From a virus, in IMG/VR virus record IMGVR_UViG_3300023222_000089, positions 1 through 42,389 of that record: 42,389 bases of DNA; one strand, given 5' to 3'. A model generated the notes under the pieces. The model was not told the DNA's origin. It worked only from the letters and a program-made list of their open reading frames with translations, and did no database searches. The number at the start of each line of letters is the position of its first letter. Positions within the stretch are counted from its first letter, which is position 1. A program made the translations under genes and the position numbers. Positions 26,972 through 36,592 of this stretch are shown piece after piece.

Positions 26972-28963
26972 TTAAAATAAAACGCCATCGGCCCATGCGA
27001 AAAATGCATATGATTCACCAGATGCGTTGCCGCTAATATCACCCGTTAAAGTTATTCCGTCACTATCAAACGATAAAGGACCACCAGCAGTTGATTGGCA
27101 ATTGCTTGTAAATACAATGCGGGAAGCTGTCCCCAGGTTCGAATCATATATTATTACATCTCTATCAACAGTGTTTGATAGTAATAAAAATACACCTACA
27201 GGGAAGCCTGTTACAATTTTATTGCCAGGACTGCCAGTCCCTGTATATGTGCCAGCAAATAAACCAGCAGCAGGATTGTGTGCAAACAAATAAGCCTCGT
27301 AATTTCTACCAGATCCATTAACCCTTTCATCTGTCCCGAGACTAAATACTGATGATGTTGGCTGGGTTGAGTTCCAAATTCCTGAACTTACCAATCTATC
27401 AACAATAGTACTACACCAAGCATAAGATATAGCACCACCTTGAGGTTTCAACCAAAATCTAGTTGCAGGTGAAGCACCAGGAGCAGCACCAGAAGTTTGC
27501 ACCACTAAAAGAAGCCCTATATCTTCCGTCACATTATGCGCAATAGTTCTATTAGTGCCATTTCCGGAGTATGTAACAATATCGCATATTCCGGGTTCTA
27601 TTTTGAATGCAAGTGAATATATATTATTTCCTGAGCCGTTATAATTAGCATCAGCACCTACAGTAAAACCAGCAGTATCAAAAGAGGTTAACCCTGTAGC
27701 TTCTGTAACCGTGTTAAATGCGGAACCGTCAAATATCCTTGCATCACCAGCGCCCCTAATAGTATTTACGGTTCTCATTGACCCCGTTGTTGTTAAATTT
27801 GCAATCCAAACACCACCAGCGTTCGTGTTTAAATCAACAGAAGATGAAACACTTAATGTTGCACCTGTTCCTGTGAATGTAATGTTGTCGAATACTTTGG
27901 TAAAATCAATTGTTGTTGTAAAACTTGTCGCATCTGAAAACTCACTTAAATCTGTTCTCGTTCCTTTATGTAACGTATGCCAGAAGAATTGTGTTGCTGC
28001 TTCAAGCTTTACTGGAACTAAGTTACTTTCTAAATCAGTGGTTATTTGTGAATCATAGACTAAGTTGGTTAATCCTACATCGTCAAATACCTGGTATCTG
28101 GAATATTCATGAGCGGCTGCACTCCCGGAAATTACATAAGCCTCACTTGTTAGTGTTGGTGTTCTTGATACACCAGTCGCCAAATCTGCTGGCAAATCAT
28201 TAACAGGTTTTTTTACAATACCATCAATAGGTAACCAATTAGTGGCATCAGCGCTAGGCTCATTACCCGATTGCAACAACTGAGATGCATACCTTCTTAA
28301 ATCCACTTTACTGTATGATTGTTCGTCTATTTCATATGTTCTACCAATCACCCAATCCAATACCGGGTTATCTAATACCCAATTAGAACCAGTATCTACC
28401 GATGGATCATTACCAATATTTGAGCTTACAACTGATATGTAATAATTTGAGTCACCTGAAAATATTACACGGTCTTTATCACTATAAGTTTTAAAAGAAG
28501 ACCAGAATTCATTAAAGAATACGCGCTCCCAATTCTCCCCGCCAGAGGCGAAATCAACAACCGGATCTATACCTGTGCTATTTTGCTTTGCTTTGTAGTA
28601 ATTATCATCACTTCCGGTAACAACTGAATTAGTGGTTTTGTAATTTACAGAAGGGTTCCAGTCGTCAAAGGAATTACCAGATGACAAGCCACCACGAGGG
28701 CTAACGTCGTCGAATGAATCAACCTGAGAATCGGCAGAATTAAACAGTTTAACTGTACACAATACCGAAGCATATGCATTTAATGTCATTTTTCCTTCGC
28801 CATCTAATGGCAAATCTACAGGATTTAATATTGTTTGTTCAGGATCGTTAAATGTCTCTTGAGGTATTGCCGTTTTATTCTGAAAGAAATTTAACTTACC
28901 ATTAGATAATGGTTGTCCATTTCCGTCAAAAAATTGTGAAAATGCATCTAGTATTCTAGTCAT
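26972..28963 (-). CDS. Tail fibre/receptor-binding protein, 663 aa
   Basis: Modular. Residues 1-80 form an N-terminal virion-attachment-type region (DAFSQFFDGNGQPLSNGKLN; FQNKTAIPQETF; DGEGKMTLNAYASVL). Residues about 98-247 carry three tandem repeats of a carbohydrate-binding-like unit with Trp/Tyr-Tyr motifs (DDWNPSVNYKTTNS, NYYKAKQNSTGIDP, ENWERV and two divergent copies). Residues about 255-350 look fibronectin-III-like. The C-terminal 200 residues carry a DUF7483-type beta domain (DIVTYSGNGTNRTIAHN; NYEAYLFAHNPAA; GFPVGVFLLLSN). Takes the place of the P22 tailspike gp9 at the end of the late operon. No endoglycosidase site is seen. Confidence 0.85.
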   Translation of the reverse strand: MTRILDAFSQFFDGNGQPLSNGKLNFFQNKTAIPQETFNDPEQTILNPVDLPLDGEGKMTLNAYASVLCTVKLFNSADSQVDSFDDVSPRGGLSSGNSFDDWNPSVNYKTTNSVVTGSDDNYYKAKQNSTGIDPVVDFASGGENWERVFFNEFWSSFKTYSDKDRVIFSGDSNYYISVVSSNIGNDPSVDTGSNWVLDNPVLDWVIGRTYEIDEQSYSKVDLRRYASQLLQSGNEPSADATNWLPIDGIVKKPVNDLPADLATGVSRTPTLTSEAYVISGSAAAHEYSRYQVFDDVGLTNLVYDSQITTDLESNLVPVKLEAATQFFWHTLHKGTRTDLSEFSDATSFTTTIDFTKVFDNITFTGTGATLSVSSSVDLNTNAGGVWIANLTTTGSMRTVNTIRGAGDARIFDGSAFNTVTEATGLTSFDTAGFTVGADANYNGSGNNIYSLAFKIEPGICDIVTYSGNGTNRTIAHNVTEDIGLLLVVQTSGAAPGASPATRFWLKPQGGAISYAWCSTIVDRLVSSGIWNSTQPTSSVFSLGTDERVNGSGRNYEAYLFAHNPAAGLFAGTYTGTGSPGNKIVTGFPVGVFLLLSNTVDRDVIIYDSNLGTASRIVFTSNCQSTAGGPLSFDSDGITLTGDISGNASGESYAFFAWADGVLF

Positions 28964-28973
28964 CGTTAATACC

Positions 28974-28982
28974 TGTTATAAT
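28974..28982 (+). promoter_or_regulatory. Extended -10 promoter for the 43-residue gene
   Basis: TGTTATAAT matches the extended -10 consensus (TGnTATAAT) exactly. No -35 is evident. The start would be near 28989, 43 bases before the ATG, and just upstream of the tail-fibre gene's start on the other strand. Confidence 0.55.
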
Positions 28983-29031
28983 GTTTATCATATTGTAACA
29001 TAAATTATGTTTTTACTTTTAAGGGTGACTT

Positions 29032-29163
29032 ATGGAATATCTTATTGTTATCCCCATTATTTGGTATTTATCAAAAAACACATTCCCAAGATTAAGCAAT
29101 TTATGCGGTACTATATCATTACTTGGAGTTACAGGTATTTTAATAATCGCTCTATTCTACTGA
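29032..29163 (+). CDS. Plus-strand small membrane protein inside the late operon, 43 aa
   Basis: MEYLIVIPIIWYLSKNTFPR begins a peptide with two hydrophobic segments (residues about 3-14 and 27-43). It has an AGGGTG ribosome-binding site 5-6 bases before ATG and its own extended -10 promoter. It is oriented against the late genes, lying between tail fibre and ejection gene, and overlaps the latter's 3' end by 12 bases. Features fit a moron-type host-modifying gene such as superinfection exclusion; function is unproven. Confidence 0.55.
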   Translation: MEYLIVIPIIWYLSKNTFPRLSNLCGTISLLGVTGILIIALFY

Positions 29164-31350
29164 TTCGTCACCGAACAAATACCCCAAAAGACCACCACCC
29201 AACATAAACGCATCTTGTGTAGGTAGCCCTTCCACCCACTTTTGATATTTTTGTGTTTTTTCTAGGTTTTTCTCAAGAGACTCTAGCTTTCTTGATACTT
29301 TACCACCCTCAATGACACCGTCTTTTGTTGCTTGTCTAATTATGTTTTGAAATTGAGGTGACCCCATTAAATCAGAAGCTCTTTTTGCACCATCAGTTGA
29401 TTGTTTCAAAAACTGTTCCGTAACATTGCTTGCTATTGCAGACGCCACAGGACTTTTAGTTGCAAAAGCTACAGCTACCGGAACAACCCTACCAACCATT
29501 TTTCTTATAAACCCTGTTTTTTCATTGAACATAGCGTTAATTCTACCTGTTGGTACTTTTTGACCTAGAGCTCTACTCACACCTTCTGACACTTTAAATA
29601 AATTATCTATAGCTCTTTTACTTTCTTTAGGTAACACTCCAAACAAAGCTCTTTTAGCTGATGGTGACCTATTTATTGTGTTGTACCACTTTACAAATTG
29701 TGTAGGGTTTAAAGACTGCTGATTAACTCCTGAGCCCTTAAATACATCGTTCATTGCTGACAATGCCACCTCTCCCCGTTTGTTTTCTGGTATGGAATTC
29801 ATCACCCGGTTGAATTTATCTATTTCACCTTTTTGAAGTCCTTTTATTGCACCAGATACATTCACGTTTAAAGCTTGATTTAAGTCCTTTCCTAATAATG
29901 TTTTTAGATTATCTTCTATTTGTTTTCTTTGTTTAACAAGAGATTTTCCTGCATCACTAATAGCTAACGCTTCACCTCCAACACCTTCTGCGATCGCGTC
30001 TTGATCTCTTGTTAATCTTGCATATAACGCTTTGTTAAGCCCAGTTTCCATGTCTTTAAATTGACCGCTTCCTCTATTTATTGCTTGCCCTATTTCTTTT
30101 CTAATTAAATCAATCCTACCTAATGTGGGGTTTATAGTCTCCCCGGTGGTTCTTGGTATCATTGTTACAGGATCAACTCTAACCGGTCCTTTTTTAGTTT
30201 TAGTTTTTAATTGATTTAACATTCTTGCGAATTTTGGAGGTAACTTATCCTTACTCGCTAAGTCTTCTAAAAATGAAACTGTATTTGGTGCAGGGAATTT
30301 ACTTGCTTCCGGTATTACTTGCCTTAATGCACTATAAGCTTCATCAGCCTGTTGAAATAAATCATCTACATTTTTTAATGAGTCTGCTTTAAAGTCCAAG
30401 CCTAATTGGGCTTTATCTATTGTTCCTCCATATTGTTGAATTAGCTCATCAGCTTTTCTTGATGTCTCTTTGATGAAGTTTACTGCTTGTGGAACTAATA
30501 CACTTCCAGGGATTGAAGACAGAGCCATTTCTACATCCCTATACTGTGGGTTTTTACTAGCATAACTAGCTAAAGGTTCAGAGCTGATATTTAACTCATC
30601 CATAGCCCTAAAGAATTCAGGATCTGCATCAATCATAGCTGATATATCTTCTGTATCACCTTTTTTTATGGTTTCAGCGACGTTTTCAACAGTTGATGTT
30701 TTAACATCACCCGACATTAAATCATCTATTGCTGTTTTTGCTTCTGTTGTTTTTGCTCTTGCGCTTGCTAGTTTTCCTTGGCCTAAGATCCTTCCAGATA
30801 AACCACCGCCAAATTCTGCCATTAATGTTGGTGCAATATCAAAAGCTGTTGCGACTGCAGGGCTTCCAGTTAATTCAAGTGCTTGCTCTCCTGCCGATCT
30901 CCCTAATCCTTTTTCACGAACAGATCTTACCGTCCCTCTTGCTTGCTCTACACCAGTTAATAATTGTGAAGGTTGTAATGCGATATCTACTAAACCAGCA
31001 GTTCCAGCAAGAGCAGGTCTTATTACGCTTTCTTCAACTGATTTTATACCACTTCCTATAGCCTCTAATTGCCTTCTTGATGCTTCTCCACCTTCATAGG
31101 TTAGACTCTCTTCTACACCTCTTCTTACCGCCTCCCCTGCTGTTGGGTCACCAGTTAATAATGCGGTTGTTGCACCAGTGACTCCACCTGCAATAGTGGC
31201 TGGTATAGCGCTGGCTATTGTGCCAATTGTTTCTAATGCACCAAAAGCTTGTTCGCCAAAAGATGGTTCTTTCTTTTCAGTTATCTGATCAACTGCTTTA
31301 TATTGATCCCATGGCTTTGGTGCTTGGTATTGCTCCCACGGTTTGGCCAT
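29152..31350 (-). CDS. DNA ejection protein E3 (P22 gp16 position), 732 aa
   Basis: Virion-internal protein injected with the genome. The N-terminus has a repeated WEQY/WDQY module (KPWEQYQAPKPWDQYKAV), then a Gly/Ala-rich hydrophobic region (TIASAIPATIAGGVTGATTA, about residues 40-62) and long helices. Such layout is typical of podoviral ejection proteins that form a trans-envelope channel. It is third in the row of three large late genes (639, 390, 732), matching P22 gp7-gp20-gp16 order. The sequence does not allow more than the group assignment. Confidence 0.75.
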   Translation of the reverse strand: MAKPWEQYQAPKPWDQYKAVDQITEKKEPSFGEQAFGALETIGTIASAIPATIAGGVTGATTALLTGDPTAGEAVRRGVEESLTYEGGEASRRQLEAIGSGIKSVEESVIRPALAGTAGLVDIALQPSQLLTGVEQARGTVRSVREKGLGRSAGEQALELTGSPAVATAFDIAPTLMAEFGGGLSGRILGQGKLASARAKTTEAKTAIDDLMSGDVKTSTVENVAETIKKGDTEDISAMIDADPEFFRAMDELNISSEPLASYASKNPQYRDVEMALSSIPGSVLVPQAVNFIKETSRKADELIQQYGGTIDKAQLGLDFKADSLKNVDDLFQQADEAYSALRQVIPEASKFPAPNTVSFLEDLASKDKLPPKFARMLNQLKTKTKKGPVRVDPVTMIPRTTGETINPTLGRIDLIRKEIGQAINRGSGQFKDMETGLNKALYARLTRDQDAIAEGVGGEALAISDAGKSLVKQRKQIEDNLKTLLGKDLNQALNVNVSGAIKGLQKGEIDKFNRVMNSIPENKRGEVALSAMNDVFKGSGVNQQSLNPTQFVKWYNTINRSPSAKRALFGVLPKESKRAIDNLFKVSEGVSRALGQKVPTGRINAMFNEKTGFIRKMVGRVVPVAVAFATKSPVASAIASNVTEQFLKQSTDGAKRASDLMGSPQFQNIIRQATKDGVIEGGKVSRKLESLEKNLEKTQKYQKWVEGLPTQDAFMLGGGLLGYLFGDESVE

Positions 31351-32522
31351 TACTTTTTGCTCCAGCTTGATTGTAAGGACGGATCACCACCGTTATATAT
31401 GTAACCGTCTGATACCTGACCTATAGGTGGAGCACCAGGAAAAGTTTGATCTTGTGCTGTTGATGGTGGTTGTTGCCCGCCTCTTTCTTTCATTCTTAGG
31501 AATCCTGCAACCGTGCCGCCTTGGTCTAAAAACTGTATTTGTTCATTGTAATAATTTCTAAGTTTTCCTTGAGCTTCTTTTTTTCTTAATAAGTATGTCT
31601 TCAATTCAGCAGTATCTAATCCTGTTGGTAATGCAACGTCTTTAGCTAAATCTAACTCACCCTTTGATAGTGCCCCAAAAGATACGGCACCTACCACATC
31701 TAAAGCCATTCTTCCGCGAATATTATCAAGCTCAACTGATGCAGATTTAATTGAAGGCCATAATTTCTCTATCGCACCTACGCCAGCGCCAGAATCTAAA
31801 ACTCTAATGGCGTCATCTATATTTTTCATGCCAGCATCTATTTTTTGTATGGACTCAAATCCTTTATCTATTGTGTTACCTCTTGAAATTGCTGTCATTT
31901 CAGAAAACTTTTCAGCCTGCTTAATTTCTGCTTTCGCATCAGCTAAGTTTTTTACGTCTCCACTTTCTATTGCTGATAAAAGCGCATTACTTACCGCTCT
32001 ACCCTTTAATCCAGCTTTTACCATCCTGGCTGTGTTTTGTTGTTTAGGAGTAAAGTCTTTTATTAGTTCATTAAAAGCTAAAGTCTCTGATGGTAACCCT
32101 TTTGATTTTTGTGTGTCCTGCTGAGCATTAATCATCAACATCATAGTTTCTAACTGCTCTTGGTCACCCAGTGTTTGTAAATGAGAAAGAGCAGCCTTAG
32201 CATCAGGGTTTTGCTTTGTTGCTTCTAGTTCAGCAAATAACTCTTGCCGTTTTTCATAAGGAAGATTTAATGCGGTGATCATCTCACCCATACCGCTAAC
32301 TCTTTCTTGTTGACTTACATCTTGCTGGCCTGACTGTAACCTTTGCTCTCCCAATTGCATTTTTTGGCCAAACAATTGTTGTTGCTGCTGGTCTAATGCT
32401 GATTGTCTTTGGTTTTCAAGTTCAACCTGTCTGTTTTGTTGTATAATTCCGCCAATACCTAACCCTGTATTTAATGCGTTTATACCTTGTTGCTGAAAGT
32501 CTGTTCTTACTAAATCAACCAT
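31350..32522 (-). CDS. DNA ejection protein E2 (P22 gp20 position), 390 aa
   Basis: Begins MVDLVRTDFQQQGINALNTG then a Gln-rich coiled-coil stretch (RQSALDQQQQQLFGQKMQLG), the rest mostly helical. It resembles podoviral ejection/transfer proteins in size, composition and place. Residues about 183-196 (AIESGDVKNLADAK) are encoded by the exact 39-base segment repeated in a small early gene at 12.1 kb. It overlaps the next gene by one base. Confidence 0.75.
   Translation of the reverse strand: MVDLVRTDFQQQGINALNTGLGIGGIIQQNRQVELENQRQSALDQQQQQLFGQKMQLGEQRLQSGQQDVSQQERVSGMGEMITALNLPYEKRQELFAELEATKQNPDAKAALSHLQTLGDQEQLETMMLMINAQQDTQKSKGLPSETLAFNELIKDFTPKQQNTARMVKAGLKGRAVSNALLSAIESGDVKNLADAKAEIKQAEKFSEMTAISRGNTIDKGFESIQKIDAGMKNIDDAIRVLDSGAGVGAIEKLWPSIKSASVELDNIRGRMALDVVGAVSFGALSKGELDLAKDVALPTGLDTAELKTYLLRKKEAQGKLRNYYNEQIQFLDQGGTVAGFLRMKERGGQQPPSTAQDQTFPGAPPIGQVSDGYIYNGGDPSLQSSWSKK
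31936..31974. repeat. 39-bp exact repeat, copy 2
   Basis: Identical to 12103-12141, same orientation and frame; here inside the 390-residue ejection-protein gene. Flanks differ at the first base on both sides. Confidence 0.95.
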
Positions 32523-32531
32523 TTTAATTAC

Positions 32532-34433
32532 CTACGAATAAGGACCAGTCATAGCTGGTATTTGGCTTAAATTTAAATTTAAATTACTAGGTGGTGCGTA
32601 TGCTGTCTGTGGTTGGTTAAATGCACCACTAGCATATAAACCGATACCTGTATTTAATGCATTTCCTATAGGATTAGTTACTCCAGCCGCTTGAGCTTGT
32701 CCTAGGTTTATGGCTGTTTGCTGTCCTGATGTTCCAGCTCCCACACCCATATTTGCCATTATTTGAGCTAATTGCTGTTGAGATTGTAAGGTTGTACCAG
32801 CACCAGATTGCATTGAATTTATAATGTTATTCAATGTTTGCTGATCAAGGTTTGCTAAATTTTGCGATAGACCTTGCTCTGCACCTATTTGCTGACCTGT
32901 TACACCTTGAAGTATATTGGCTGCATTTATACCGGCAGTTTCTCTAAGCTGACTTTCAGTCATTCCTTGTTGCTGGGCTAATTGAGAAAGCTGTTGGGCT
33001 GACATCGTACCTACATCACCCATTCTTCCAAATTGTCCAGCCTCGAATTCACCGCCTCTTTGTTGCATTTGACCCGCAGAAATACCACCCTGTGTAGTAA
33101 ATGCGCCAGCCTGACCTGCTGCACCTTGACCGCCACTAATTATTGGCAAATACCTTCCTAGCTGCCTATCAATATTAGCGGCCGCTTGTTGTTGTGCATT
33201 TAGTTGAAATCTACCTTTTACATTACCTGATCCAATACCACCAGTAACAGCCGCTTGACGACCCAAAGCCCTTTCACTTTCTTGTAATGCTAAATTATAA
33301 GCAGGATCATTAATTAAAGCTGCGTCAAAAGCTTCTTGCCCTCTGGCTCCACTTAATCCCATGTAAGGATTTAAAGCTTCCGCTCCCGCTGAAATATAAG
33401 GATTTAAAAAACCTACAGCTCTGTCTACTCCCTGACCAATAGATCCAACCCCCGCTTGTGTTCCTGCTCTTCCTGCTTGTATTCCTTGCTGTATTTGGTT
33501 TAAAGCGAAGTCTCTGCCGCCAGTTATATCTCCCCTGGCAATCCCTGTACTTTCTCGGATAGCTTGCTCTGCACCAAGTAATCCCGCTTGTGTGCCTTGT
33601 GGCATACCTAATGGTTGTTGCTGGAAACTATAATCTCTAGGTATAAACTCCCCCTCTAACGGCGTTTGAGGTTGAAATACATCTGTTGGTGTTCCTTGAT
33701 TAATAGGGTTGGTGAACCTGTTTGGCGCCATCAAGTTAGGATCTTGCTGAAACTTTAATGGTAAATTTTCATTTAATGCGCCTTGAGGAAATTGACCTGC
33801 CTGCTGTTGACCTGGTATCTGATCAGCAATAGGGTTTATTCCTTGTGGAGGTGACTGTGCAACAGGTTGTGTATTTAATTGTTGCGGCGCAGATATGCCC
33901 TGCTGCGTTGGCGCGGGTCTTGGATAATTAAACCCTTGTTGAACGCCAGGTCTAACTGTTCCGTCAGGTTGTATATTTAATTGATCCTGTCCACCTTGAC
34001 CTATACCTTGTGGAGTTGCCTGTGCAATAGGTTGTTGCTGGGGAGCTTGACCAATAGGTGCTGTAGATACTGTTTCAGGTGATGGTAGACCAAGCATAGC
34101 ATTAAGGGCGTTCTGCCCTCCTTGCTGTGATATTTGGCTAACATTATTGGCTGACTGTGTTAACAGCTCACCCGTAGAAACACGGCCTTGATTAAATAAG
34201 TCAATACTGTCTTGCATTGATTCATTAAACTGCGCTAGTGACGGTCCAAATATCCCCAACACTTGAGATATAGCTCTATTTCTAGCCGCCTGATCTATCT
34301 GTCCACCCTCTCTAATCGAGTTAGCTTGCAATTCCGCTTGTTTTTTTGTAGATTTGCTAGTTAAATAAGATGAAGTAAGGGCCGTACCTGCACTTATCAA
34401 ACCAATAGTTGCCGCTGATAATCCAAAACTCAT
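32532..34433 (-). CDS. DNA ejection protein E1 (P22 gp7 position), 633 aa
   Basis: N-terminal hydrophobic segment (SFGLSAATIGLISAGTALTS) followed by a basic helix and very Gln/Gly/Ala-rich sequence with repeated QQGI, GAQ and QG units (residues about 120-620). Low-complexity, helical internal-virion proteins of this type are ejected first into the host envelope. The start at 34433 (ATGA overlap with the upstream gene, GAGGGGG 6 bases before) is preferred to 34451. No enzymatic motif is seen. Confidence 0.75.
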   Translation of the reverse strand: MSFGLSAATIGLISAGTALTSSYLTSKSTKKQAELQANSIREGGQIDQAARNRAISQVLGIFGPSLAQFNESMQDSIDLFNQGRVSTGELLTQSANNVSQISQQGGQNALNAMLGLPSPETVSTAPIGQAPQQQPIAQATPQGIGQGGQDQLNIQPDGTVRPGVQQGFNYPRPAPTQQGISAPQQLNTQPVAQSPPQGINPIADQIPGQQQAGQFPQGALNENLPLKFQQDPNLMAPNRFTNPINQGTPTDVFQPQTPLEGEFIPRDYSFQQQPLGMPQGTQAGLLGAEQAIRESTGIARGDITGGRDFALNQIQQGIQAGRAGTQAGVGSIGQGVDRAVGFLNPYISAGAEALNPYMGLSGARGQEAFDAALINDPAYNLALQESERALGRQAAVTGGIGSGNVKGRFQLNAQQQAAANIDRQLGRYLPIISGGQGAAGQAGAFTTQGGISAGQMQQRGGEFEAGQFGRMGDVGTMSAQQLSQLAQQQGMTESQLRETAGINAANILQGVTGQQIGAEQGLSQNLANLDQQTLNNIINSMQSGAGTTLQSQQQLAQIMANMGVGAGTSGQQTAINLGQAQAAGVTNPIGNALNTGIGLYASGAFNQPQTAYAPPSNLNLNLSQIPAMTGPYS

Positions 34434-34885
34434 GACTTCCCCCTCAAACATCTGATTTTTTCAATAGTTTTAATGCCTTCTCTATCGGAAATTATTGCCT
34501 CTTCTTCTATTTCGTCAAGATCAGTTTTATTCGTAGCGTGAATACACAGCCAAATAGTATCTTCATTAACAAGTGCGGCCTTCTGTGTTCCTACTGGTGC
34601 CACTCCAATGTAGTGATCTATAAATCTTTCCTGATCACCATCTGCATAAATTGTTATATCACCCTTAATCATTATATTTATGCATCTATACCTGTGCTTC
34701 TTCCCTACGATTACAGTACCTTTAGGTAGAAACATCTCTCTAACGTAAACACCGTCAGCAAAATGATGGGTGAGTTTTGTTTTTGGTACGCCCATCGAAC
34801 CTTCACTTATGCTTTCCTCTATCGATATAGCAAGAGACATAAGATCGCGTTCTTTAAGATCTTGTATTAATTCAGTGTAACCCAT
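34430..34885 (-). CDS. Cupin-like phage protein, 151 aa
   Basis: A beta-barrel pattern (MFLPKGTVIVGKKHRYRCIN; IMIKGDITIYADGD; VAPVGTQKAALVNEDTIWLC) resembles cupin-fold proteins seen in podoviral late operons near gp10/gp14. In cupins a His/Glu cluster binds metal; here only part is visible (KKHRYR). It overlaps both neighbours (19 bases before, 4 after). A role in virion assembly is implied by position only. Confidence 0.65.
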   Translation of the reverse strand: MGYTELIQDLKERDLMSLAISIEESISEGSMGVPKTKLTHHFADGVYVREMFLPKGTVIVGKKHRYRCINIMIKGDITIYADGDQERFIDHYIGVAPVGTQKAALVNEDTIWLCIHATNKTDLDEIEEEAIISDREGIKTIEKIRCLRGKS

Positions 34886-35118
34886 CCGGTATTCCCCGTA
34901 GTCGTACTTTTAAAATAAAGCTTGCTGTTAACTGTATCCCAGCATTGATCTTTAAATCTTCCGTTTAAACTTCCTTCTGGGCTACCAGCAAAATCCAGTA
35001 TAATTGGTTGTTTGTTGGAAAAATCAATCAAGGAAGAAAGTAACCTGTAAAATACCTGTGTAGGTTGCCTTGTTTCTTCTACTAATTTTGCCCCTATATT
35101 AGGTATATTAATTGCCAT
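34867..35118 (-). CDS. Small late protein (tail- or head-associated), 83 aa
   Basis: Two-part pattern: QPTQVFYRLLSSLIDF, then FAGSPEGSLNGRFKDQCWDT and LYFKSTTTGNTGWVTLN. The second part is a motif found at the N-termini of fibre and spike-attaching proteins of marine podoviruses. It occupies the position of the P22 tail needle gp26 but is much smaller, so it is either a reduced attachment module or something else. It overlaps the gp10-like gene by 11 bases. Confidence 0.65.
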   Translation of the reverse strand: MAINIPNIGAKLVEETRQPTQVFYRLLSSLIDFSNKQPIILDFAGSPEGSLNGRFKDQCWDTVNSKLYFKSTTTGNTGWVTLN

Positions 35119-36592
35119 CTACACCCACCCACGCTCTAATTATCACATATTTGCCAGGTTTGGTCATTCTAAACCTGAACACCCTCGGAGTTCTACTTTT
35201 ACCTAAGTTAGACCAGTTCAATATTCTCCTGTATTCTCCTGACAAACCTAACCCCCTAGTTCGCCATCCATAATCAGGAAAAACCTTTGCGTCATCTGAG
35301 TAGTTCATTTCTACATCTAATTCATCTGTTCCGGTAGCTAATCCAGCTTCAACCTCTAGCCTAAAGTACCTAAACCTTAAGTTTTTGTTTTTGTCGCTAA
35401 TTGGAGGTAAAGAAAATTCATACCTTATAAGCTCTCCATAATCAGAATCAGCGTCACTGGTAAACTCCCCTATCCTCCCGGATTCGCTGTCGCCACATAT
35501 CAACCTGTCATAAGCTGTTACTAGTCCGTTTATTCTAAGCCTGCTTTTATCTTCTAAATTTTCAGATCTATCTTCGGCCCATATCTTTTTTCCACTTAAT
35601 CTAGATGCCTTCATGCAGTATTTAAATGTGTTGTTTTTTAAATTGAATACCGCGAAAGTCTCGCCTCTAAAAGTATAGTTATAACCAAAAGACTCTTCTA
35701 TTTCTTCTATTGTATGTTGCTCTAATAGGAATTCTATTGATGTTGTTGATATTGGTTCAAACTCGTTGCCCGTGTACATGTATATTTTAGGTGTTTCATT
35801 AAAGCCCTGCCCCATCATAACGAAAGTTTCACCAAGATCGTAAATCGCGAACTGACTAGACAAACCTTTTGTAAATTCATAACCATCTACTTTTGTAAAT
35901 AACGCACCTAATTCAGTTATGTTTGTCGGAGCGTAAACGGCGCTATTTATATCTGAAAATACATATAATTGCTCGTTGTACTCATGAAGACCAACGACAT
36001 TATTTCTTGCGTTTCCATAAATAAAGCTATTGGCTGAGTCATAACTTAATGCATCGTTTACATCTGATTCAAATATTATAGCTTGGTCAGCCGAGAACAC
36101 GAAAACACCTGAAGCAAATACCACGTGATTCACTATTGTCGCGGGCGATGGTATAAACTCAGGATCTGTTATTGGTAAAAGACCTGCTGATTCAGAAAAC
36201 ACAAACGCAGTTGCGGTACCAGGTATAACAATAACTAATTGAACCCCGCTGTCAGCAAGGACAACCCGACCTAAGCCCGGTATAGTTCCCAAATTCTCCA
36301 AAGTAAAGGTTTCAGCACCGAAAGCATCGACCGTTCTTATTAATCGCCATAAAGTATTAGCATTAACAAAATAAGGAATAGAAGATAAAACCCTTATGCC
36401 ACGATTAATTGCACTGCCTCCAGTGCTGTCGATCTCTCTAAGCCCAAGTCTTATAAATAACTGCGATGTAGAGCTAGCATCTGACTCTGGGTAATTTGGG
36501 AATAAGTTTTGACAAAGCTGATGTGAAACTGGAAGTGATTCACTAACATAAAACCCATTACCTAAAGGGATTTCTACAGGTTCTAGTTTCAT
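35108..36592 (-). CDS. Packaged-DNA stabilisation/tail hub protein (P22 gp10-like), 494 aa
   Basis: Plugs the portal and builds the tail hub in P22. The match is by length (494 versus 472), position, and a repeated beta-propeller-like pattern (SSIPYFVNANTLWRL; FSDINSAVYAPTN; FVMMGQGFNETPKIYMYTGN; FRYFRLEVEAGLATG; RVFRFRMTKPGKYVIIRAWV). The C-terminal region aligns in character with gp10. It overlaps the downstream 83-residue and upstream 305-residue genes by 11 and 4 bases. Confidence 0.85.
   Translation of the reverse strand: MKLEPVEIPLGNGFYVSESLPVSHQLCQNLFPNYPESDASSTSQLFIRLGLREIDSTGGSAINRGIRVLSSIPYFVNANTLWRLIRTVDAFGAETFTLENLGTIPGLGRVVLADSGVQLVIVIPGTATAFVFSESAGLLPITDPEFIPSPATIVNHVVFASGVFVFSADQAIIFESDVNDALSYDSANSFIYGNARNNVVGLHEYNEQLYVFSDINSAVYAPTNITELGALFTKVDGYEFTKGLSSQFAIYDLGETFVMMGQGFNETPKIYMYTGNEFEPISTTSIEFLLEQHTIEEIEESFGYNYTFRGETFAVFNLKNNTFKYCMKASRLSGKKIWAEDRSENLEDKSRLRINGLVTAYDRLICGDSESGRIGEFTSDADSDYGELIRYEFSLPPISDKNKNLRFRYFRLEVEAGLATGTDELDVEMNYSDDAKVFPDYGWRTRGLGLSGEYRRILNWSNLGKSRTPRVFRFRMTKPGKYVIIRAWVGVDGN

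Noticed and set aside
30668-32124. Several plus-strand ORFs opposite the ejection-protein genes
   Set aside because: They are shadows of long Ala/Gln/Leu-rich genes, with no ribosome-binding sites or promoters.
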